NCBI RefSeq assembly: GCF_900156875.1
Contig: NZ_LT707409.1
Coordinates: 3,431,435-3,495,434 of the forward strand
Direction: 5' to 3'
DNA length: 64,000 bases
From: Robertmurraya dakarensis
GTDB lineage: Bacteria > Bacillota > Bacilli > Bacillales > Cytobacillaceae
The notes under the pieces: generated by a model
What the model was told of the DNA's origin: nothing
Databases searched by the model: none
What the model saw: the letters and a program-made list of their open reading frames with translations, nothing else
Shown here: positions 45,498-53,474 of the stretch, piece after piece
Numbering within the stretch: the stretch's first letter is position 1
Layout: each line of letters starts with the position of its first letter
Made by a program: the position numbers and the translations under genes

Positions 45498-46232
45498 CTA
45501 AATTTTTTTATGGGTTACGCCGCAAAATCGGCACCAATCTAATATGATAATATGCTTTTCCTTGATCTCGATAAGACCATCTTTTTTTAATTTTGAAAAT
45601 ACCCTGCTGACACTTTCTCTCGAAGTTCCAACCAGTGTAGAAAATTCTTGTACAGTGAGCGGGAGTTCAATAAACATTTGATTACAGCGGTTGGCCCCAA
45701 ACCTTTCTGCCAATCTTTCTAGTGTCTTCATCGTCTTAGTATAGACATCTAATAAAGCAATATCTCTCATAATGGAAGTCATATCTCTAAGAGAATCGCT
45801 CATATAGCGGATCATTTGCACGGCTAATTCTGGAGAAAGCAAAAGCTCTTGTTCAAGATCGGCTGTGTTTAAAAAGTAGACCTCCCCTTCCTTAATCATC
45901 GTGCCTGTTGCAGGATAGGTTTCTCCATTATTAAACAAACAAGCCTCAGCAAAAATTTCGCCTTTCTTTTTAATGCATACAATTAACTCATTTCCATGTT
46001 CATCCTGTTTTGTCAACTTTACAATTCCTGAGTGAACAAAGAATACTCCTTTTGCCATTTCGAATTCAGACATAATTTTTTCACTTTTTCTAAAGCTCAT
46101 TTTTCGGATCCGTTTATCAATGAGTTGAATCGACTGTCGAGGCAAATTCCGAAAAACTTCAATCTTTCCCAAAAACTCTTCAATATGTGCTTGAGAACCG
46201 TCAAAATTTGATTCAGCCATTTCCATTCCCAA
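45498..46232 (-). CDS. fnr: Crp/Fnr-family anaerobic regulator
   Basis: 244 residues with a TTG start (GGAGG seven bases before). The N-terminal cNMP-type beta-roll (about 18-130) has the usual FFVHSGIVKLTKQDEHGNELIV, then a dimer helix and a C-terminal winged helix with recognition motif TVQEFSTLVGTSRESVSRVFSKLKK (helix-turn-helix near 190-215). The C-terminus carries only Cys234 and Cys237 (DWCRFCGVTHKKI). B. subtilis Fnr has C-terminal Cys227/230/235 plus an Asp as [4Fe-4S] ligands, so the third cysteine is absent here. Divergent from the nos genes; perfect TGTGA-N6-TCACA boxes lie in the shared intergenic region. Confidence 0.85.
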   Translation of the reverse strand: MGMEMAESNFDGSQAHIEEFLGKIEVFRNLPRQSIQLIDKRIRKMSFRKSEKIMSEFEMAKGVFFVHSGIVKLTKQDEHGNELIVCIKKKGEIFAEACLFNNGETYPATGTMIKEGEVYFLNTADLEQELLLSPELAVQMIRYMSDSLRDMTSIMRDIALLDVYTKTMKTLERLAERFGANRCNQMFIELPLTVQEFSTLVGTSRESVSRVFSKLKKDGLIEIKEKHIIILDWCRFCGVTHKKI

Positions 46233-46298
46233 TTCCCCACCTCCGTTTTTGACAGACTTATGTCTAACTTCATTTTATCGAAGCGCTTTCGTTTAGAA

Positions 46299-46314
46299 TG
46301 TGACTTACCTCACA
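46299..46314. promoter_or_regulatory. Fnr box at the fnr promoter
   Basis: TGTGACTTACCTCACA is a perfect TGTGA-N6-TCACA palindrome. A minus-strand TAAAAT -10 hexamer (46277-46272) is centred 32 bp away, consistent with autoactivation of fnr. Confidence 0.75.
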
Positions 46315-46391
46315 TTTCTGCCAACTCCTTCGCTCAAAAGCGACCTAAATAACTCTGACTTCACAAAACCTTCAAAATAACCCTCTTTTTT

Positions 46392-46407
46392 TGTGAAAAA
46401 GATCACA
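46392..46407. promoter_or_regulatory. Fnr box at the nos promoter
   Basis: TGTGAAAAAGATCACA is a perfect TGTGA-N6-TCACA palindrome. A plus-strand TAGCAT (46429) is centred about 32 bp downstream, class II geometry for activation of the nos operon. Confidence 0.75.
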
Positions 46408-46479
46408 CTGTTAATCCCTTTTAAAAGTTAGCATGTAAATGTACTAACAAACGTGAACCATTTAGGAGGGAAAACAGTT

Positions 46480-46932
46480 TTGAAAAAGCCAATTATTCAA
46501 TTCATTATTAGTGCTGTAATTGGTCTTGGAATCGGTTACTTGGCATTTGACGTCATTGCGGCGGGCAATAGCAGCGAAACTGAAGTTGCTTCGACTAGTA
46601 ACCAAACAACCGAAACAACTGCTGACACAAATAAAGAAGAACAACCTGCAGAGGCAGCTGAAACTGCTACCGCATCTGGTGAAGAAAGCATTCTTCAATC
46701 TAAAGGATGTATCGGCTGCCACTCTGTCGAAGGGTTAAACCTCACTGGCGGAGCAACAGGTCCAGATTTATCACAAGCTTTCAATAACGTAGAAGGAAAA
46801 CACGGCAAGCCTTTAGATGCATTCTTAAAGGAACCAACATCTGCTGTTATGTCAACAGTTATTAGCGGAAGCCCGCTGACTGATGACGAAATCACTCAAA
46901 TCGTGGACGAGTTAAAAAAGGCTTCGGAATAA
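46480..46932 (+). CDS. nosC: Membrane-anchored cytochrome c of the nos cluster
   Basis: 150 residues from TTG 46480, which has TTTAGGAGGG nine bases upstream; an earlier GTG includes that ribosome site inside the protein. The N-terminal helix (about 6-27) anchors the protein. An acidic Glu/Thr/Ala-rich linker (about 30-70) follows, then a c-type domain with CIGCH (Cys77, Cys80, His81) and a likely axial methionine in EPTSAVMSTVIS. It probably delivers electrons to NosZ, as the cytochrome in clade II nos clusters is thought to do. First gene of the operon, just after the Fnr box. Confidence 0.88.
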   Translation: MKKPIIQFIISAVIGLGIGYLAFDVIAAGNSSETEVASTSNQTTETTADTNKEEQPAEAAETATASGEESILQSKGCIGCHSVEGLNLTGGATGPDLSQAFNNVEGKHGKPLDAFLKEPTSAVMSTVISGSPLTDDEITQIVDELKKASE

Positions 46933-46942
46933 GAAATGCGGA

Positions 46943-47075
46943 AACGCCTTGTCCACCCCCGACAAGCACAAGACGATCCTCACGGAAAGGCGTTCTTTCC
47001 TTTCTGGGAGGAACAGCTTGTGACCTCGAGGGGGTAGGCGTTGGAGCTAGACAGCTTTCCAGCTTCCAAGCTGTC
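46943..47075 (+). ncRNA. Highly structured element between nosC and nosZ
   Basis: Five helices nest perfectly: AACGCC (46943)/GGCGTT (47037), ACCCCC (46955)/GGGGGT (47030), ACAAGC (46962)/GCTTGT (47016), TCCTC (46977)/GAGGA (47008), GGAAAG (46984)/CTTTCC (46995). A second hairpin, GACAGCTT (47050)/AAGCTGTC (47068), follows. GC-rich against AT-rich flanks. From memory, similar GACAAGC...CCTCGAGGG elements recur in Bacillaceae genomes, so a dispersed repeat acting as an operon stem is likely; RNA function is unproven. Confidence 0.6.
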
Positions 47076-47112
47076 CTCTATAAATTTAATTATCTAAGGA
47101 TGGTGTTAACTT

Positions 47113-48990
47113 ATGAAAAAATGGGTACCTGCAGTATCTGGTTTGGCTGCTGGAGTGTTAGCAGCAACCGTCTTCTTTGCTGATTTTTCACCAGGTCCAA
47201 AAAGTGAAGCAGCAAATGAAGTAAATTCAAATAAAACAAATGCTGAAAAGGTCTATGTACCTTTTGGCGAAAAAGACGAATACTATTTGATGGCATCTGG
47301 CGGACACTCTGGACAAATGTTCATTTACGGAGTTCCATCGATGCGCCATATCCGTACTGTTCCAGTTTTCTCTCCAGATTCAGCAACAGGATATGGATTT
47401 GATGAACATACAAAAGAACTAATGGGTAAGTATAACTGGGGAGATCTTCATCACCCAGCCCTTTCAGAGACAAACGGTGACTATGACGGTAAATACCTAT
47501 TCGCAACAGACGTAGGTAACAGCCGTGCAGCAGTTATGAACTTAGAAACATTTACAACAAGAGATATTATTGATGTACCTAATACGAGCGGCCCTCACTG
47601 TGCTGCCTTTGTTACAGAAAATACAGAGTACATGTTCTTGCCGACGCGCTTCGCTGTACCAATCGGCAGTGAATACGCTTCCTTAGATGAATATAGCGAA
47701 ACATATCGTGGAGTTATGTCAGCTGTTACATTTGACGAAGAAAATGAAAAGTTAAATATTGCTTACCAAGTAGCATTACCACCATGGTCTTATGACCTTT
47801 CAGATGCAGGTAAGAAGATGTCTGCTGATTGGGCTGTTATGACAACTTACAATACCGAAGAAGCAACAACTAACTTAGAAATCAATGCTTCTCAAGCAGA
47901 CCGTGATTATATTGTTCTTTTCAACTGGAAAGAACTTGAGCAAAAAATTGCCGATGGTGATTATGATGAAGTCACTGGACAAAAAATGATCTTCCCTGAA
48001 AAGCATAAAGGCGGAATTTATTTAGTACCAGTAGCAAAATCTCCACACGGTGTTGACGTAACTCCAGATGGAGAACACTTTATTGCATCAGGTAAGCTTG
48101 CTCCAGCAATGACTGTGTTCTCATTTGAAAAAGCATTCGCAGCTATCGAAGCTGGTGAATTTGAAGGCGAACGCAACGGGATTCCAATCCTTAACTATGA
48201 ATCTGTAATGGAAAGAGAAGTTAACCCTGAAAATGCCCTTGGACCACTTCACACCCAATTTGATGACAAAGGAATGGCTTACACTACAATGTTCATTTCT
48301 TCTGAAATCGTAAAATGGGATCCAAGCACTGGTGAAACATTAGATCGTGTTCCTGTTCAATATTCTCCTGGACACTCAGTTGCAGCTGAAGGAGATACAG
48401 TAGCACCAGACGGAAAATATATTATTGCACTTAACAAAATTGCAAAAGACAGCTATTTATCTGTAGGACCTTCTCATCCAGAGTCAATGCAGTTAATTGA
48501 TTTAACAGGTGAGAAAATGGAAGTTATCCAATCTGCTCCTGTTAACCCAGAACCACACTATGCACAAATGATTAAAGCGGATAAGATTAACACTATTTCA
48601 ATTTATGACAAAGACGAAAGCAATCCTTATGCTGTTTACAGCCAAGATCAAACAAGAATCGAACGTAACGGAAATGAAGTTCATGTTTACGGAATTGCAA
48701 TGCGTTCAAAATTCATTTTTGATGCTAAGGCTGAAAGACCAGATGTAATCGAAGTCAATGAAGGTGATAAAGTATTCTTGCACTTGACTAACATCGACTT
48801 TGACCAAGACATCACTCACGGATTTGCTATTAACCAATACGACTTAAATATTGAAGTGCAGCCAGGACAAACAAACACAATTGAATTTACAGCTGATAAA
48901 GCCGGTACCTTCCCGCTTTACTGTACAAACTTCTGTTCAGCACTTCACCAAGAAATGACAGGATACTTCTTAGTTAAGCCAAAACAATAA
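47113..48990 (+). CDS. nosZ: Nitrous oxide reductase, clade II (Sec-dependent)
   Basis: 625 residues. Copper enzyme reducing N2O to N2 on the outer side of the membrane. The N-terminus is a plain hydrophobic signal or anchor (KKWVPAVSGLAAGVLAATVFF) without twin arginines, the mark of clade II enzymes exported by Sec. A beta-propeller carries CuZ histidines, including His113-His114 (GDLHHPALSETNG) and GPHCAAF. The C-terminal cupredoxin domain has His569 and the CuA motif Cys604-Cys608-His612-Met615 (CTNFCSALHQEM), all present. So the enzyme looks intact. Regulated through the Fnr box upstream of nosC. Confidence 0.96.
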   Translation: MKKWVPAVSGLAAGVLAATVFFADFSPGPKSEAANEVNSNKTNAEKVYVPFGEKDEYYLMASGGHSGQMFIYGVPSMRHIRTVPVFSPDSATGYGFDEHTKELMGKYNWGDLHHPALSETNGDYDGKYLFATDVGNSRAAVMNLETFTTRDIIDVPNTSGPHCAAFVTENTEYMFLPTRFAVPIGSEYASLDEYSETYRGVMSAVTFDEENEKLNIAYQVALPPWSYDLSDAGKKMSADWAVMTTYNTEEATTNLEINASQADRDYIVLFNWKELEQKIADGDYDEVTGQKMIFPEKHKGGIYLVPVAKSPHGVDVTPDGEHFIASGKLAPAMTVFSFEKAFAAIEAGEFEGERNGIPILNYESVMEREVNPENALGPLHTQFDDKGMAYTTMFISSEIVKWDPSTGETLDRVPVQYSPGHSVAAEGDTVAPDGKYIIALNKIAKDSYLSVGPSHPESMQLIDLTGEKMEVIQSAPVNPEPHYAQMIKADKINTISIYDKDESNPYAVYSQDQTRIERNGNEVHVYGIAMRSKFIFDAKAERPDVIEVNEGDKVFLHLTNIDFDQDITHGFAINQYDLNIEVQPGQTNTIEFTADKAGTFPLYCTNFCSALHQEMTGYFLVKPKQ

Positions 48991-49004
48991 TTAAATAAGG
49001 GAAA

Positions 49005-49028
49005 GGGTATCATTCAACAATGATGCCC
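49005..49028 (+). terminator. Intra-operon hairpin between nosZ and nosB
   Basis: GGGTATCATT/AATGATGCCC stem (one G-U pair, loop CAAC) soon after the nosZ stop, followed by TCCCTGCTTTTA. Likely a partial terminator or 3' stabiliser giving more nosZ than downstream mRNA. Confidence 0.6.
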
Positions 49029-49057
49029 TCCCTGCTTTTAATAAAAAAAGAAAGAAG

Positions 49058-49633
49058 ATGTTTACATTGAATGGAAAACGACTTTCTATCTTTTCAAGTA
49101 TTGCGATTGTGATATCCGCATTACTTATTATATTTTCACTTTTCTTCCCATGGTGGAGAATGGAATTTTTCGCTCCTCAATATCCTGAAGGACTCAACAT
49201 TATTGTTTACCCAGATAAGCTTGAAGGAGAACTTGATCAAATTAATGCCTTGAATCATTATATCGGAATGCAAACCTTTAGCGAGGAAAACTTCCCAGAG
49301 CTGCAGTACTTAAATTATCTCATCATTGGACTAGCGGCTATCGTACTAATTGGAGCATTTGTCCGAAAGAAAAGTTATCTCTACTTTGTTATTAGTTTAT
49401 TTATCATCGGAGGCGCAGTAGGAGTTTGGGATTTAAGACATGCCCTTGCTTACTTCGGCACTAACTTAGATCCGATGGCACCTATTGATATGGAACCCTT
49501 TGTTCCACCAATTATTGGAGAAAATATTATCGCAAACTTTACAACATACAGCCTTCTTGGCACAGGAACTTATTTTGTCATTGCAGCATTTATTTTGCTT
49601 TTAATTCCTTTATGGAAGGAACGAAAACAATGA
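49058..49633 (+). CDS. nosB: NosB-like membrane protein of clade II nos clusters
   Basis: 191 residues, four predicted transmembrane helices (about 9-31, 78-96, 104-121, 162-185). A loop after the first helix has FFPWWRMEFFAPQYPEGLNIIVYPDKLEG. A membrane protein of unknown function placed between nosZ and nosD is a hallmark of clade II clusters and is called NosB. Its stop overlaps the nosD start (ATGA). The ribosome site before 49058 is weak (AGAAAG). Confidence 0.75.
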   Translation: MFTLNGKRLSIFSSIAIVISALLIIFSLFFPWWRMEFFAPQYPEGLNIIVYPDKLEGELDQINALNHYIGMQTFSEENFPELQYLNYLIIGLAAIVLIGAFVRKKSYLYFVISLFIIGGAVGVWDLRHALAYFGTNLDPMAPIDMEPFVPPIIGENIIANFTTYSLLGTGTYFVIAAFILLLIPLWKERKQ

Positions 49634-50976
49634 AAAAACATTTGCTCTTTCTCTTCATGTTGTTATTGATCGCTGCCCTCAATCCAAATAAAAGTATTGC
49701 TTCTGAGAATCTGCAGGCAATGATTGATTCACTTGATGGGGGGGCAGTGTTAGAACTTGAAAATAAGACATATGAAGGAAATATCGTCATTGATAAATCC
49801 ATTGAGATTATCGGAAAAGAAAACACCGTGATTCAAGGAGATCGAACGGGTAATGTGATATCCGTTCGGGCCCCCCACGTTAAAATAAGAAATTTAATCG
49901 TTACAAATAGCAGTTTAAACCGAAACAGTTCAGAAGAATATGCAGCAATCAAGATCCATACTGATCATAATTTAATCGACAGTGTAACCATTAAACACTC
50001 TTTTCACGGTATTTATCTTAGCCAAGCCCATCACAATACCGTCCAAAACAGCGATATCACCGGCCTTGGAAAAGGACAAATTGCTAACCAAGGAAACGGA
50101 TTACATGTCTATTATGCGAACAATAATATATTGAAAAATAATAAAGTCAGAAGTACAAGAGATGGAATGTTCTTCGATTATGCAAATGGCAATGAGATCT
50201 TGGGGAACGAGATCAGCGAAACTCGTTATGGCCTTCATTTTATGTATTCAAATGAAAACTATTTTAACGGGAATACTTTTACCTTTAATACAGGCGGCGC
50301 GGCGATCATGCAGTCAAATGGCAACAAGCTTAGCAACAATGAATTTATCTTTAACTATGGCCATAAGTCATTTGGATTACTGCTGCTCTCTTCTAATCAG
50401 ACGCTTGTAGAAAATAATACATTCTTTCTAAACCAGCGCGGTTTATATATCGACCAAGCTACAAACAATTCATTTAAAGGAAACTCCATTATCAAGAACC
50501 AAATTGGGATTGAAATTTGGGCAAGTTCGAATGATCAAGTTTTTACATTAAATGAAATTGATGAAAATACGATACCAGTTGCTGCACTGGGTGGTAGCAG
50601 CAGAAATCAATGGAGCAAAGATCAACAGGGAAACCATTGGGGAACCTCCTTCCCTGTCATTGACCTTAATCAAGATGGCATCGGGGATGAAAAGATTTCC
50701 TATCAATCTTCACTATATGAATTAATTGAAGATCAAGAATTGACTTACCTATTCTTAAAAAGCCCAGCAATCGCTGTATATGAAAAAATGAATCAATTTT
50801 TCCATAATCAAAAAACGATGTTTGAAGATGAACATCCTCTTGTAAAGGATGATGCTCAAGTTAACTACAATTGGATTTGGCTTACGATCGTTGGCCTTAT
50901 TATCATCGCCGTTATCTTACAAAAAGGGAGACATTCATTATGCATTACATTTGGAAGGAATGGAAAGAAAACTTAA
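49630..50976 (+). CDS. nosD: Copper-insertion protein NosD
   Basis: 448 residues from ATG 49630 (AAGGAACGAAAACA; overlaps the nosB stop). Extracytoplasmic beta-helix protein: signal peptide (about 1-24), then right-handed parallel beta-helix repeats rich in Asn (NTVQNSDITGLGKGQIANQG, NNILKNNKVRSTRDGMFFDY, NEILGNEISETRYGLHFMYS). A C-terminal anchor helix (about 420-438) follows, with a short basic tail. Works with the NosFY transporter to assemble the CuZ site. Its 3' end overlaps nosY by 37 bp. Confidence 0.92.
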   Translation: MKKHLLFLFMLLLIAALNPNKSIASENLQAMIDSLDGGAVLELENKTYEGNIVIDKSIEIIGKENTVIQGDRTGNVISVRAPHVKIRNLIVTNSSLNRNSSEEYAAIKIHTDHNLIDSVTIKHSFHGIYLSQAHHNTVQNSDITGLGKGQIANQGNGLHVYYANNNILKNNKVRSTRDGMFFDYANGNEILGNEISETRYGLHFMYSNENYFNGNTFTFNTGGAAIMQSNGNKLSNNEFIFNYGHKSFGLLLLSSNQTLVENNTFFLNQRGLYIDQATNNSFKGNSIIKNQIGIEIWASSNDQVFTLNEIDENTIPVAALGGSSRNQWSKDQQGNHWGTSFPVIDLNQDGIGDEKISYQSSLYELIEDQELTYLFLKSPAIAVYEKMNQFFHNQKTMFEDEHPLVKDDAQVNYNWIWLTIVGLIIIAVILQKGRHSLCITFGRNGKKT

Positions 50977-51737
50977 AAGGTAAAGGGTTATGGCTATCAT
51001 TTTCCATTATTGTCATCGTTTCAATAGCTCTGCTCTTCCGTACGACAGCTCTTTCCATTGATCAAGGCTTTTATGTTCTCCTGATAAACTTGTTTGATGC
51101 ATTTGTTTATTTTATTCCGATTCTATGTTTATTTTTAGGAGCATTCGCCCTTTTTCAAGAAAAAGAGCAAAAAACATTAATTATGCTTTTAACTAGAAGC
51201 GATGACTTTAAAAGCTTCTTATTTAAGAAAAGTATATCTGTTCAATCAGTTATTTTAGGTCCTATTATAGCCTGGTTTTTAATTTACTTTTTATTTGTAA
51301 AATTTTTCTTTGTAACCGACGGAGCAAGTTTTGCGGCATTTTTGCTTTCCTTAATCTGTATGATCTTAATTTTTACACAGCTGGGAATTTTAATTGGGAG
51401 CATTAGTACATCAAGAATGCAAATCGTCGGATTTACAGTAGCAGTTTGGTTTTACTTTTTCTTTATTCATGATTTCATTCTGCTCTCCATCTTACCGGGT
51501 ATCACGTATGAGAATGTAAAGCTATTTTCATTTATTTATTTCCTAAACCCATTACAGGGTGCAAGAATGTATCTTGAATCGTCGCTGGGAGTATTCTCCT
51601 TTGACCATATGTCCAAACTGCTCCAAAACTTTATGTGGATGAAACCAATTCTGTTTTTAATCGGAAACTTAGTTCTCTTAGCCGTCATTTCCTTTGGAGC
51701 AGCAGCTGCCTTTCACCGTAAGGAGGTATCAGAATGA
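50940..51737 (+). CDS. nosY: ABC transporter permease NosY
   Basis: 265 residues from ATG 50940 (AAAAAGGGAGACATTCATT). Six transmembrane helices (about 19-40, 52-78, 97-118, 129-157, 168-190, 236-258). Membrane partner of NosF; together they are thought to supply sulfur for the CuZ cluster of NosZ. An in-frame start further upstream would sit inside nosD and lacks a ribosome site. It overlaps nosF by 4 nt. Confidence 0.88.
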   Translation: MHYIWKEWKENLKGKGLWLSFSIIVIVSIALLFRTTALSIDQGFYVLLINLFDAFVYFIPILCLFLGAFALFQEKEQKTLIMLLTRSDDFKSFLFKKSISVQSVILGPIIAWFLIYFLFVKFFFVTDGASFAAFLLSLICMILIFTQLGILIGSISTSRMQIVGFTVAVWFYFFFIHDFILLSILPGITYENVKLFSFIYFLNPLQGARMYLESSLGVFSFDHMSKLLQNFMWMKPILFLIGNLVLLAVISFGAAAAFHRKEVSE

Positions 51738-52426
51738 TTGAAGTTCAAAATCTCCATCAATCTTTCGGAAAAAAACTTGTATTAGATGATGTAAATTTGA
51801 CGATCGAAAAAAATGAAATCTGTGCTTTGGTTGGCAGAAATGGTGCTGGTAAATCAACCTTTATTAATAGCCTGCTCGGAATTCTTCCTGTAAAAAAAGG
51901 CAATATCAAAATAAATGGTGCATCCGTTTCTTCTAAACGAAAAAAAGCCAATAATGAAATTTCCTATCTCCCCGAGAAGTTTAGACTTTATCCGCTTTTA
52001 ACCGGGATGGAAAATATGGTTTTCTTTGCGAAGGCCGTTTCAAAGGATTTAGACGAAACACGAATTGAAAGAATACTAAAATCAGTGAACCTCTGGGAAG
52101 ATCGCGATCATCCCATTAACGGCTACTCTAAAGGGATGCTGCAAAGACTCGGTCTAGCTGTAACACTATACCAGGATTCAACTATCCTCGTATTGGACGA
52201 ACCAACGAGCGGGCTTGATCCTATCGGGAGGAAGGAAATTCTTGATGCACTTAAGAAGTTAGAGAACAAAACGATCCTTCTCTCTTCTCATCATCTTGAT
52301 GAAATAAAACAACTTTGCACACATGTTGCCTTTCTAGAGGAACGAAAAATCACGAAATATACAGTTGAAGATTTTCTACAAACTCAAAAACTAGGAGAGA
52401 ATGAAAATGGAAAAAGTTCTTATTAG
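51734..52426 (+). CDS. nosF: ABC transporter ATPase NosF
   Basis: 230 residues. Walker A GRNGAGKST (about 36-44), Q-loop region, signature YSKGMLQRLGLA (a degenerate LSGGQ), Walker B ILVLDEPTSGLDP and H-loop SSHHLDEIKQL. ATPase of the NosDFY copper-site assembly machinery. Start ATG after AAGGAGGTATCAG, coupled to nosY. The 3' end overlaps the lipoprotein gene start by about 20 nt. Confidence 0.92.
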   Translation: MIEVQNLHQSFGKKLVLDDVNLTIEKNEICALVGRNGAGKSTFINSLLGILPVKKGNIKINGASVSSKRKKANNEISYLPEKFRLYPLLTGMENMVFFAKAVSKDLDETRIERILKSVNLWEDRDHPINGYSKGMLQRLGLAVTLYQDSTILVLDEPTSGLDPIGRKEILDALKKLENKTILLSSHHLDEIKQLCTHVAFLEERKITKYTVEDFLQTQKLGENENGKSSY

Positions 52427-53309
52427 TCTAGGCTTAATTCTCCTAATCATGCTTGCAGGCTGCAGTTCAGGCAGTGATTTAGAGGTACAAGTTGAAAAAG
52501 ATATCTACTTCAATCAAGATAAAGAATCGGCTTTTGCTATCAAAGCAACAGATACAGATGGTCCTGTCGAAGGTCTAGATATTAATGCTGAGTTTGCGAT
52601 GACCAATATGGATCATGGTACGTATGAAGTCACTTTCACAGATGCCGGAGAAGGTATTTACACAGCCAATGTCGGTCTGCCCATGTCAGGTGAATGGGAA
52701 ATTGTTTTTACAATTGAACAGGATGGGAAAGAGATTGAAAAGGTCATCCAATATGAGGTATCTGAAGCAAATGGTGTTGCAAAGGTGAATGGTGAATGGA
52801 TTACAAATGATGACCTTGAGTTTTACCAATTCATTAATGATCTCCATATCGCAATTGGCCGTGAGAAAGACCAGAAAAATCTTAAAGGCGAGGCATTAAA
52901 AGAAGCTGAAGCTTATTGGAAATCTCAAGAGGAAACACTACAAGATCAAAATCAGCTGCTTACCCAGATTATCCGTCTCCGTGCCATGGCTTTACTTGGA
53001 GAGGAAAAGGGCCATACTGCCACTGCTGAAGAAGTGGAGGCAGAAATCAATAAAGTTCGTGAACAGTACGGACAATTTGAATCAGCACAAAAGCTGATTG
53101 CAGAATATGGTGAAGATAAATTCTGGGACAAGGAGAAGCAGCAATATGAACTGATTGTTCTGTCTCAAAAAGTTCAAAACGATCTTATTAATCAAGTTAA
53201 AGAAGAAAATCCTGATGTAAATAACCAAGAAATCATGTACTTAGCTCAAAAACAATATGAAGAACTTCTTGTCTCACAGGTAAATTCATTGGAAATTGAA
53301 ATCATGTAG
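52407..53309 (+). CDS. YtkA/FixH-like plus SurA-like lipoprotein of the nos operon
   Basis: 300 residues from ATG 52407 (AGGAG nine bases upstream). Lipobox MLAGC. First domain (about 25-125) looks like the YtkA/FixH fold: DLEVQVEKDIYFNQDKESAF, then AEFAMTNMDHGTYEVTFTDAG and MSGEWEIVFTIEQDGKEIEKV. The second (about 130-300) is helical and resembles the N-terminal part of SurA-type foldases. There is no cysteine besides the lipid one and no NosL MCxxC-type motif. Its place as the last nos gene suggests a copper chaperone or folding factor for NosZ, substituting for NosL; this is inference. Confidence 0.72.
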   Translation: MEKVLISLGLILLIMLAGCSSGSDLEVQVEKDIYFNQDKESAFAIKATDTDGPVEGLDINAEFAMTNMDHGTYEVTFTDAGEGIYTANVGLPMSGEWEIVFTIEQDGKEIEKVIQYEVSEANGVAKVNGEWITNDDLEFYQFINDLHIAIGREKDQKNLKGEALKEAEAYWKSQEETLQDQNQLLTQIIRLRAMALLGEEKGHTATAEEVEAEINKVREQYGQFESAQKLIAEYGEDKFWDKEKQQYELIVLSQKVQNDLINQVKEENPDVNNQEIMYLAQKQYEELLVSQVNSLEIEIM

Positions 53310-53342
53310 AAACCCCATCGCAATTTGATGGGGTTTTCTTTT
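53310..53342 (+). terminator. Terminator of the nos operon
   Basis: AAACCCCATC/GATGGGGTTTTC stem directly after the stop, then TTCTTTT. Confidence 0.88.
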
Positions 53343-53354
53343 ATTCATTAGAGA

Positions 53355-53464
53355 TATTCGCGTTTGTACATCGCTTTTTCGCGAAAACTAAGGTTTATTC
53401 GCGTAAAAAAATTTTTATTCGCGTTCGTCAACGATTTATTAGCGTTTAAGATATTTTATTCGCG
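53355..53464. repeat. Array D: six TATTCGCG-type units, 20-21 bp period
   Basis: TATTCGCG or a close variant begins at 53355, 53376 (TTTTCGCG), 53396, 53416, 53437 (TATTAGCG) and 53457. The intervening bases differ. Located between the nos operon terminator and the convergent PQQ-dehydrogenase gene. Same octamer as array A. Confidence 0.88.
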
Positions 53465-53474
53465 ATACAACCTT

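Noticed and set aside
46278-46291. cre site (TCGAAGCGCTTTCG) near fnr
   Set aside because: The central AAGCGCTT is palindromic but three conserved flanking positions fail; too weak to list.
52407-53309. nosL copper chaperone
   Set aside because: Lacks the NosL cysteine/methionine metal motif and has a two-domain YtkA/SurA-like layout instead.
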